Origin: Gammaproteobacteria bacterium
Lineage (GTDB): Bacteria > Pseudomonadota > Gammaproteobacteria > Xanthomonadales > Rhodanobacteraceae
Assembly: GCA_005877675.1 (NCBI GenBank)
Contig: VBNZ01000169.1
Location: 1-5,112, forward strand
Direction: 5' to 3'
DNA: 5,112 nt
The position numbers and the translations under genes are program-made. Below the pieces are notes generated by a model. That model was not told the origin of the DNA. It was given only the letters and a program-made list of their open reading frames with translations, and ran no database searches. Below are positions 1-3,892 of this stretch, piece by piece. Position 1 is the stretch's first letter, and each line of letters begins with the position of its first letter.

Positions 1-41
1 GTGTAGAAACACAGCTCGTGATAGGCCTGCTCCGGCGTCAC
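1..41 (-). CDS. Start of a downstream gene, partial, product unknown
   Basis: A GTG codon at 41-39 overlaps the TGA stop (40-38) of the cytochrome gene in a GTGA arrangement, the usual sign of translational coupling in an operon. The 13 visible codons read VTPEQAYHELCFY and run open to the window edge. They look like a genuine N-terminus, with acidic and polar residues followed by an aromatic, helical stretch. From memory the peptide resembles the beginning of small DUF5946-type proteins, but 13 residues are too few to assign a family. There is no strong Shine-Dalgarno sequence upstream, which fits coupling to the preceding gene. If the gene is real, the frameshift in the cytochrome would reduce coupled translation of it. 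Confidence 0.45.
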   Translation of the reverse strand, partial: MTPEQAYHELCFY

Positions 42-565
42 CGTTTCGGCGCGGCTTGCGCTGGTGCGCTCGCAGGCTGGCCGAGCTTGAGCGTCGTTGA
101 TTGGTGATAGTTGTGGCAGGCGATGCAGGTCGTGCCGACCTTGTCCTTGGCATAGGCGCCGCCGTGACAGGCGCGGCAATTGTCGATGCCTGGAATCAGC
201 ACATCGCTCGATTCCTTGGATTTGCGCGCATCGTGGCAGCTCTCGCATTTCACCGTCGTGTGCTTGGCATGCGTGAACGTTGCTTCGGCGTACCACACGC
301 CCGACACGCGCACAGCCGCGACCTGCCATGCGGAATTTGCCGCACTCGGCGCGGTCACCTTGTGGCAGAGTGCGCAACCCGTGGCATCCGATGCAGTCTG
401 ACCGGCCACCCCTCCGGCACCGAACAGGTTGTTCGTCACCTGTGCCGTGCGCTCACGTGCCCACGCGAGCGCCTCGGCCTTTTCCTGCTGCGACAACGGC
501 GGCGAACCCGGGCGGCGGCGCTCTTGCACGATCGTCGGCGCCTTCGCGTCGAGATAGCCGCCTTC
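38..565 (-). CDS. C-terminal four-haem part of the same FHA-decahaem cytochrome c, out of frame with its N-terminus
   Basis: After the frame break, the next reading frame continues the cytochrome: NEGGYLDAKAPTIVQERRRP, then four more haem-binding motifs, CALCH, CESCH, CRACH and CIACH (residues 451, 494, 517 and 534 of the restored 562-residue protein). FTHAKH (485-489) before CESCH supplies likely distal haem ligands in the style of cytochrome c3. The stop is TGA at 40-38, after an Ala/Pro-rich tail. This piece has no signal peptide or helix of its own. The only early start is a GTG at 529 without a convincing ribosome-binding site, so as an independent protein it would stay in the cytoplasm and not receive haem c. 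It should therefore be read as the second half of the gene beginning at 1727. With both halves joined there are ten CXXCH motifs and at least twelve other histidines, enough for bis-histidine ligation of all ten haems. Confidence 0.85.
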   Translation of the reverse strand, partial: EGGYLDAKAPTIVQERRRPGSPPLSQQEKAEALAWARERTAQVTNNLFGAGGVAGQTASDATGCALCHKVTAPSAANSAWQVAAVRVSGVWYAEATFTHAKHTTVKCESCHDARKSKESSDVLIPGIDNCRACHGGAYAKDKVGTTCIACHNYHQSTTLKLGQPASAPAQAAPKR

Positions 566-1727
566 GTTTGCCGTGCTGCACTTCGCGCGCGGGCGCCAGC
601 GTGTCGAAGCCGAGCGTGTGGCAGTCGTGGCACATCGCCTCGAAATTCACCGGACGCATCTTCGCGCCGCCGGGCTCGGGCACATGACAACTTGCGCAAT
701 CGAGCGTGCGTCGGCCCTTAGGCGTGTTGAGGCCATCCGCTTTAAGGTGTTTCTCGTGATTGAACTTGAGACCCGAATTCTCCTTGAGATTCGGCGCGTA
801 GCTCACGCGTTGCGGCACGAACTTGCCGTTCGCGTCCCAGTTCGGCAGGTTGAGTTTGAACTCAGGGTGGGCTTTGCCGAAATCCTTCACGTCGTCGAAG
901 CTGCTTGCGTTCTTCGTGTTCGCCTTGAGATTGGCGTGGCAGTCCGCGCACAGGCGCTGATCGCGCCGGATCAGGCCACGCAGGCCCTGATGATCCTGAT
1001 GGCAGCTGCGGCATTCCGCGTTGCCGAGCTCGGGCATGTTGAATTTGACTGCGTCGGCGTGCGCAGCAGTGTTCGCATGGCAGGCGAGGCAGGCGTTATC
1101 GCGCACCGTGCGGAACGGCGTCTGATGACACTTTGTGCAGTCGGCCGCGAAGAAATGATGTGCGGCGTCGATCGTGCCGGGGTTCCACGACAGCGTCGAC
1201 GGCAGCGGCGATTGGCGCAGGAAATTGCCGACGCTGGGATTGAAGTGCCCGAACATCGGCAGTGCAAGGCCGAACAAAAGTATACTTACGAACAACGCCC
1301 ACGCTGGCCAGCGCTTGCGCAACGAGGTCTGTGCGAGGCGTGTCGGCTTTGCGCGTTTTTCTTTCTCGGCCTTCTGTTCGCCCTTGTCCAGCGTCATCAC
1401 CTCGACGCCGCCTTCGTAACCTTCGGGCGGCGGCAGCAGCGTGAGGCGGGTATTGCCGATCTCGATCGTCGCGTCTGCGCCCGCGGTCGTCGTATAGACG
1501 ATTTCGCCATTGACGCGGATGCCGGCGAGGATCAGCGACTCGATCTTGTATTCGCCATTCGACAGTAGCGTTATGCGCGCATGATTGAGCGCCGCGCGCA
1601 GATCAGGCAGAAAGATCGCCTGATCCGCCGCGCGCCCGATCGTCAGCACTTCGCCGAAGTGGGTATCCTCCTCGTACGAGATGGCGCCTTTGCCTTTCTT
1701 GAGGACGCGTCGGATTAGCCAGCGCAT
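453..1727 (-). CDS. FHA domain - transmembrane helix - multiheme cytochrome c (N-terminal part of a frameshifted decahaem gene)
   Basis: ATG at 1727 is preceded by GGAG at a 7-base spacing. Residues about 25-95 form an FHA-like fold (IGR at 30-32, NHARI at 48-52, VNGEIV at 72-77). A charged linker rich in Lys and Glu (112-140) leads to one hydrophobic helix (141-161) preceded by RKRW. This predicts a cytoplasmic FHA domain and a periplasmic C-terminal part, with the helix acting as an uncleaved signal anchor. Six CXXCH haem-c sites follow: C197, C213, C239, C260, C344 and C366. Motifs such as FNHEKH (322-327) ahead of CASCH resemble cytochrome c3/c7-type proteins. From residue 387 the reading frame runs into an arginine-rich tail of 38 residues with no cytochrome character, ending at a chance stop at 453. 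Restoring one base joins it to the four-haem piece at 38-565, giving a 562-residue decahaem protein. Likely role (inferred): electron carrier at the periplasmic face, working with the cytochrome b and iron-sulfur genes upstream. Confidence 0.92.
   Translation of the reverse strand: MRWLIRRVLKKGKGAISYEEDTHFGEVLTIGRAADQAIFLPDLRAALNHARITLLSNGEYKIESLILAGIRVNGEIVYTTTAGADATIEIGNTRLTLLPPPEGYEGGVEVMTLDKGEQKAEKEKRAKPTRLAQTSLRKRWPAWALFVSILLFGLALPMFGHFNPSVGNFLRQSPLPSTLSWNPGTIDAAHHFFAADCTKCHQTPFRTVRDNACLACHANTAAHADAVKFNMPELGNAECRSCHQDHQGLRGLIRRDQRLCADCHANLKANTKNASSFDDVKDFGKAHPEFKLNLPNWDANGKFVPQRVSYAPNLKENSGLKFNHEKHLKADGLNTPKGRRTLDCASCHVPEPGGAKMRPVNFEAMCHDCHTLGFDTLAPAREVQHGKRRRLSRREGADDRARAPPPGFAAVVAAGKGRGARVGT
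566..569 (-). other. Apparent one-base insertion breaking the cytochrome reading frame
   Basis: On the coding strand the sequence reads CAG CAC GGC AAA CGA AGG. Dropping one A from AAA (plus-strand TTT 567-569) gives GGC AAC GAA GGC GGC TAT, which carries the sensible protein reading through to the four C-terminal haem motifs. Upstream of this point only the first frame looks like cytochrome; downstream only the second does, so the break can be placed within a few codons. Whether it is a real mutation or a sequencing or assembly error cannot be told from the sequence. The run is only three bases long, which is short for a typical homopolymer error. Confidence 0.85.
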
Positions 1728-1734
1728 TGCGGTG

Positions 1735-1738
1735 CTCC
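1735..1738 (-). promoter_or_regulatory. Ribosome-binding site of the FHA-cytochrome gene
   Basis: GGAG on the minus strand sits 7 bases before the ATG at 1727. It fixes that start and argues against any upstream extension into the repeat region. I saw no convincing -35/-10 pair in the 110 bases upstream. Confidence 0.6.
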
Positions 1739-1755
1739 GCTTGCACGCTTGCTCT

Positions 1756-1778
1756 TCATCGCCGCGAAGGCGGGAATC
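1756..1778 (-). repeat. Degenerate REP-like palindrome (left copy)
   Basis: The plus strand reads TCATCGCCGCGAAGGCGGGAATC, a diverged copy of the TCATTCCCGCGAAAGCGGGAATC unit found at 2697-2725, in the opposite orientation. The left side of the stem has decayed (CGCC in place of TCCC), so the hairpin is weaker than in the right copy. It lies 29 bases upstream of the FHA-cytochrome start codon and so would be in its leader. Confidence 0.65.
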
Positions 1779-1831
1779 TGCCTCTCCCTTTGCGCCGTTG
1801 CTTCACTTGTATTCGGTGAGGGACTTACTCT

Positions 1832-1866
1832 CGAGCGAAGGCTTCCACTCGCCTGCGGCGAGCGGG
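1832..1866 (+). repeat. 35-base repeat unit, copy 1
   Basis: It begins CGAGCGAAGGCTTCCACTCG and ends GGCGAGCGGG, with a CTCGCC-TGC-GGCGAG stem-loop in its second half. It is identical over 35 bases to the copy at 1919-1953, 87 bases away in direct orientation. Shorter inverted versions occur at 2547-2572 and 2589-2614. Confidence 0.8.
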
Positions 1867-1918
1867 GCACTTTCAAGAGAGTAGTGCTTCCGTGCCGCTG
1901 CGCGGCCCGGGTCACTTG

Positions 1919-1953
1919 CGAGCGAAGGCTTCCACTCGCCTGCGGCGAGCGGG
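1919..1953 (+). repeat. 35-base repeat unit, copy 2
   Basis: An exact direct copy of 1832-1866. It is followed immediately by GTCACTT and the ACTTTCTCTTGC hairpin. The stretch between the two copies (GTGCCGCTGCGCGGCCCGGG, 1892-1911) also has an inverted counterpart at 2506-2525. Confidence 0.8.
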
Positions 1954-1955
1954 TC

Positions 1956-1983
1956 ACTTTCTCTTGCTTGTGCAAGAGAAAGT
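1956..1983. repeat. 12-bp stem-loop in left arm
   Basis: ACTTTCTCTTGC (1956-1967) pairs perfectly with GCAAGAGAAAGT (1972-1983) across a TTGT loop. It corresponds to the 15-bp hairpin at 2471-2506 in the right arm. No T-tract follows in the direction of gene transcription, so it is not called as a terminator. Confidence 0.8.
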
Positions 1984-2013
1984 AACCAAAGAGAAGCACA
2001 CCCTCACATTGCG

Positions 2014-2037
2014 CTTTTCGGGCTCCTGCCCGAAAAG
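2014..2037. repeat. 10-bp stem-loop CTTTTCGGGC in left arm
   Basis: CTTTTCGGGC (2014-2023) and GCCCGAAAAG (2028-2037) flank a TCCT loop. The same stem recurs at 2420-2444 with an AGGAA loop, so the stem is conserved while the loop varies. Confidence 0.8.
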
Positions 2038-2055
2038 TCCGCGTCAGCGGCCGGG

Positions 2056-2089
2056 TTCCGCTGAAGGTACGTCCATGTACCCAGCGGAA
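2056..2089. repeat. Interrupted stem-loop TTCCGCTG in left arm
   Basis: TTCCGCTG (2056-2063) pairs with CAGCGGAA (2082-2089), and an inner GGTAC/GTACC pair (2066-2070, 2077-2081) closes a GTCCAT loop. The counterpart in the right arm is 2365-2400. The inner sequences differ, yet both form complete stems, as expected if base pairing rather than sequence is kept. Confidence 0.75.
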
Positions 2090-2109
2090 TCGGCGCGGTC
2101 CCGCGCCGA
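2090..2109. repeat. 9-bp stem-loop TCGGCGCGG in left arm
   Basis: TCGGCGCGG (2090-2098) pairs with CCGCGCCGA (2101-2109). It directly abuts the previous hairpin, and the same hairpin order is mirrored at 2344-2363 and 2365-2400 on the other side. Confidence 0.75.
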
Positions 2110-2225
2110 CCCTAACGGGCCTGATCGTCCGCTGCCGCCGCAACGCGAAGGGGCCCAGAAGCGACGCGCATCCTGCGCGCCCAAGCAAAGCATCCGCCTG
2201 TACCGTTGCTCTTCTTTCGCTTTTC

Positions 2226-2260
2226 GCCTTTTGCCTTTTGCCTTTTGCCTTTTGCCTTTC
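2226..2260 (+). repeat. Heptamer tandem repeat (GCCTTTT)
   Basis: Four perfect head-to-tail copies of GCCTTTT (2226-2253) are followed by a fifth with one change (GCCTTTC, 2254-2260). Degenerate GCTTTTC-like copies extend the array on both sides (about 2217-2270). It lies at the centre of the mirror-ordered inverted repeat. Seven-base units are prone to copy-number change by replication slippage, so length may vary between strains. Confidence 0.9.
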
Positions 2261-2343
2261 GCTTTTCGCTTCTGCGCGCAGGAGCGCGCTGCTGTTGGGT
2301 CCCCATTGCATTGCGGCGGCAGCGGCCGCGATGCCCGCAGGGG

Positions 2344-2363
2344 CGGCGCGATGGATCGCGCCG
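2344..2363. repeat. 9-bp stem-loop CGGCGCGAT in right arm
   Basis: CGGCGCGAT (2344-2352) pairs with ATCGCGCCG (2355-2363). It is the mirror counterpart of 2090-2109. Confidence 0.75.
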
Positions 2364-2364
2364 A

Positions 2365-2400
2365 TTCCGCCGCTTGCACATGGATGTGCAATCGGCGGAA
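2365..2400. repeat. 17-position stem-loop TTCCGCCG/TTGCACAT in right arm
   Basis: TTCCGCCG and TTGCACAT (2365-2372, 2374-2381) pair with ATGTGCAA and CGGCGGAA (2384-2391, 2393-2400), with a single C/T mismatch between the two blocks. It is one of the strongest hairpins in the window and the counterpart of 2056-2089. Confidence 0.8.
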
Positions 2401-2419
2401 CACAGGCCGAGGTCGCGTA

Positions 2420-2444
2420 CTTTTCGGGCAGGAAGCCCGAAAAG
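2420..2444. repeat. 10-bp stem-loop CTTTTCGGGC in right arm
   Basis: CTTTTCGGGC (2420-2429) pairs with GCCCGAAAAG (2435-2444) around AGGAA. It has the same stem as 2014-2037. Confidence 0.8.
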
Positions 2445-2470
2445 CGCAATGCCTGGGGTGCATTTCTTTT

Positions 2471-2506
2471 GGTTACTTTTCTTTGTGCAAGCAAAGAAAA
2501 GTAACC
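2471..2506. repeat. 15-bp perfect stem-loop in right arm
   Basis: GGTTACTTTTCTTTG (2471-2485) pairs without mismatch with CAAAGAAAAGTAACC (2492-2506) across a TGCAAG loop. It is the mirror counterpart of 1956-1983. It could hinder or end minus-strand transcription arriving from the cytochrome b gene, but no U-tract follows on that strand, so a terminator function is not claimed. Confidence 0.85.
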
Positions 2507-2546
2507 CGGGCCGCGCAGCGGCACGGAAGCCTTGGCTTTAAAGCGC

Positions 2547-2614
2547 CCCGCTCGCCGAAGGCGAGTGGAAGCTTTGGCTTGTAAGTGACCCGCTCGCCGT
2601 AAGCGAGTGGAAGC
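2547..2614 (-). repeat. Two inverted copies of the CCACTCGCC...GGCGAGCGGG unit
   Basis: CCCGCTCGCCGAAGGCGAGT (from 2547, ending GGAAGC at 2572) and CCCGCTCGCCGTAAGCGAGT (from 2589, ending GGAAGC at 2614) are reverse complements of the core of the units at 1832-1866 and 1919-1953. Each has its own small stem (CTCGCC/GGCGAG), one of which has lost a pair (GTAAGC). Confidence 0.75.
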
Positions 2615-2696
2615 TCCGCTTTGAGAGCGCGCATCTCGCTGAATGCAAGCAGAAATGCGATGGGAGGCGCTAGCGCGAAGATCAACAGCAAAGGCA

Positions 2697-2725
2697 CTGG
2701 ATTCCCGCTTTCGCGGGAATGACGA
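2697..2725 (+). repeat. REP-like palindrome ATTCCCGC-TTTC-GCGGGAAT (right copy)
   Basis: ATTCCCGC (2701-2708) and GCGGGAAT (2713-2720) pair perfectly, with flanks CTGG and GACGA. The outer pattern ATTCCC...GGGAAT over 20 bases matches the style of widely dispersed bacterial repeats such as Neisseria dRS3 and of common gammaproteobacterial extragenic palindromes. It lies 31 bases beyond the cytochrome b stop codon. Such palindromes after genes can protect mRNA 3' ends, which is inference here. Confidence 0.8.
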
Positions 2726-2756
2726 GCTAAAGTAGGCAGATGTCATCGTCATCGAA

Positions 2757-3659
2757 TCACCAGTAAAAAAACGACGACACAATGTGCCCAATCAGCGCTG
2801 CCAGCAGCGCAAACGAAATCGGCACGTGGAAGTACAGCCAGATTTCCATGACCGCTTGATACTGCATATCGCGCGCGACCTTGCTCGCGAGACCCTTCTT
2901 GCGCGTAATCATATCGATCAGCTTGCGCAGCGCTTCGGTCTGCTTGTCGTTGGCGTTGCTGGCGAGGAAGTCGACCATGGCGAAGATCGTCGCAGTCTGG
3001 CCGCCGGCGTCGGTGCCGCGCTTGCGCCGTTCCTCCATCGCTGCGATTAGCGACGTGATCGCGATGTCGGAGCCATCGCGCGCGCGCAACTGCGACCACA
3101 CGCCGCCGCCGAGTTTGGTGTTCTGGATCGAGCGCAGCACGACCGCATGGATCTTCGGATCGATGCCGTCGGCCAGCGCGAGCGCATTCTGGTCGATGTC
3201 GGCGACTTCCTCGAGCATCGCGTCGCGCGTGGCGCTTTCGCGGTTGCGCGTCATCAACGTCGGGTAGCGCAGATAGGCGTAGAGACCGAAGAAGCCGGAG
3301 AAAATCACGATCAGCATCAGCACGAAGGCGAAGGTGTGCAGGTTCCAGCCAACCTGGAATCCCGCGTGCAGCAGCACGATCAGGATCAACGAAGTGCCGA
3401 GATAGACATGTGCCGAAAGCCAGCCGCGCAGCGTCCCGGCGCTGTCGAGATACTTGCGCTTGCGCACACCGAACAGCATCAGCCAGACGATCAACAGCGC
3501 GCCGATCGTGCCGAGCGTGTAACCGAGCCAGGTGCCGCCGTTCGGCAGACCACCCGGGTCGTGCCATAAGTAGGCGGCGAGCGAGGCGCCGGTCAGCGCA
3601 AGCGCGATCCACAGATAGCGCGACTTGGCGAAAGTCAGAATGGAATCGTGGCCGGCCAT
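2757..3659 (-). CDS. Di-heme cytochrome b-type membrane protein with a cytoplasmic insert
   Basis: It has 300 residues from ATG at 3659. Five predicted transmembrane helices lie at about 15-32, 44-65, 79-100, 106-130 and 273-298. RKRK (67-70) between helices 2 and 3 places that loop in the cytoplasm; the roughly 140-residue polar segment 131-272 is then also cytoplasmic and the C-terminus (SSFFYW) periplasmic. Helix 3 carries H84 and H98 and helix 5 carries H278 and H292. Both pairs are 14 residues apart, the spacing by which cytochromes b hold two stacked haems; H84/H278 would bind the cytoplasmic-side haem and H98/H292 the periplasmic-side one. This gives a plausible electron path across the membrane between the upstream iron-sulfur protein and the downstream decahaem cytochrome. 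I cannot name the family. The long cytoplasmic segment is mostly helical with no motif I recognise. In-frame starts further upstream, up to 3848, would translate an interspersed repeat and are rejected. Confidence 0.93.
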   Translation of the reverse strand: MAGHDSILTFAKSRYLWIALALTGASLAAYLWHDPGGLPNGGTWLGYTLGTIGALLIVWLMLFGVRKRKYLDSAGTLRGWLSAHVYLGTSLILIVLLHAGFQVGWNLHTFAFVLMLIVIFSGFFGLYAYLRYPTLMTRNRESATRDAMLEEVADIDQNALALADGIDPKIHAVVLRSIQNTKLGGGVWSQLRARDGSDIAITSLIAAMEERRKRGTDAGGQTATIFAMVDFLASNANDKQTEALRKLIDMITRKKGLASKVARDMQYQAVMEIWLYFHVPISFALLAALIGHIVSSFFYW

Positions 3660-3667
3660 GTTTTTAG

Positions 3668-3675
3668 CCCTCTCC
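3668..3675 (-). promoter_or_regulatory. Ribosome-binding site of the cytochrome b gene, derived from a repeat
   Basis: On the minus strand GGAGAGGG lies 8 bases before the ATG at 3659 (AGGAG one step further up has 12 bases of spacing). The same eight bases form the terminal stem of the inverted repeat 3666-3874, so the site would be paired if that hairpin forms in the mRNA. Confidence 0.5.
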
Positions 3676-3717
3676 TTCGCGCTTGCGCGGGGGAGAGGGT
3701 TGGGTGAGGGGGGCGAG

Positions 3718-3763
3718 GGTGCCGCGCTTACGCGATGCGTTGAAGCGCATCGCGTGCGGCACC
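3718..3763. repeat. 18-bp bulged stem-loop inside the nested repeat
   Basis: GGTGCCGC (3718-3725) and ACGCGATGCG (3730-3739) pair with CGCATCGCGT (3746-3755) and GCGGCACC (3756-3763); GCTT (3726-3729) is a bulge and TTGAAG the loop. It is very stable and sits in the leader of the cytochrome b gene. Confidence 0.75.
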
Positions 3764-3892
3764 TGAGGGTGAGGCAGGACGCCGAGCGGCCACGCTTCAG
3801 GGATGAATGTTGCAAAGGGCGCCCCCTCACCCAAACCCTCTCCCCCAACGATGAAGCCGTTGGAGGAGAGGGCTTTGACGCTCGCGATGGCG

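Larger units (their letters stand above)
1728..2756. repeat. Gene-free 1-kb interval made of interspersed hairpin repeats
   Basis: No credible gene lies between the cytochrome b stop (2757) and the FHA-cytochrome start (1727). Reading outward from a heptamer array at 2226-2260, both sides carry the same modules in mirror order: a GGCGCG hairpin, a TTCCGC hairpin, a CTTTTCGGGC hairpin, an AAGT/GTTACTTT hairpin, then CCACTCGCC/GGCGAGTGG units. The whole is thus an imperfect inverted repeat of roughly 1832-2614. Two oppositely oriented REP-like palindromes (1756-1778 and 2697-2725) bracket it. There is no transposase. The repeat remains open in several frames and gives long spurious translations. 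Transcribed from the cytochrome b side, it could fold into a very large structured RNA and separate expression of the two genes. Confidence 0.85.
3666..3874. repeat. Nested inverted repeat filling the gap between the iron-sulfur and cytochrome b genes
   Basis: The ends are AGCCCTCTCC (3666-3675) and GGAGAGGGCT (3865-3874). Just inside, GGGGGAGAGGGTTGGGTGAG (from 3689) is matched in reverse complement by 3820-3846, differing by two single-base indels. Each end also folds by itself: CCCTCTCC (3668-3675) with GGAGAGGG (3692-3699), and CCCTCTCC (3836-3843) with GGAGAGGG (3865-3872), the latter with an inner CCAACG/CGTTGG stem. A further hairpin occupies 3718-3763. Units of the GGGAGAGGGTTGGGTGAGGG kind are familiar dispersed repeats of proteobacterial genomes. 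The gap holds no gene. Confidence 0.85.

Noticed and set aside
573..1568. Plus-strand open frame of 331 codons antisense to the cytochrome gene
   Set aside because: It is a shadow of the GC-rich minus-strand gene; the minus strand has ten CXXCH motifs and a consistent architecture, while this frame is Arg/Ala/Val-rich without motifs.
2226..2260. CRISPR-like short repeats
   Set aside because: The seven-base units are contiguous with no spacers; this is a simple tandem repeat.
2471..2506. Rho-independent terminator after the cytochrome b gene
   Set aside because: The 15-bp stem is perfect, but on the minus strand it is followed by an A-rich run rather than a U-tract, and it belongs to the repeat family.
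1892..2584. Plus-strand open frame of 230 codons in the same interval
   Set aside because: It translates the same inverted repeats from the other strand; the heptamer gives a low-complexity FAFCLLPFAF pattern. There is no ribosome-binding site and no family resemblance.
1756..2725. Insertion sequence with terminal inverted repeats
   Set aside because: The flanking palindromes are inverted, but no transposase frame and no target-site duplication could be seen; it is described as a repeat block instead.
1715..2791. Long minus-strand open frame of 358 codons across the intergenic repeats, overlapping both neighbouring genes
   Set aside because: Its translation is the hairpin repeats read through (recurring SFPRKRESS, KAKGKRQKAK and LRRAGH-like segments). 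It overlaps the real genes at both ends and has no domain character.
3660..3848. Upstream in-frame extension of the cytochrome b gene
   Set aside because: The added 63 residues translate the dispersed inverted repeat (PSPPSPNPLPR-type low complexity), whereas ATG at 3659 has a ribosome-binding site and begins the natural membrane protein.
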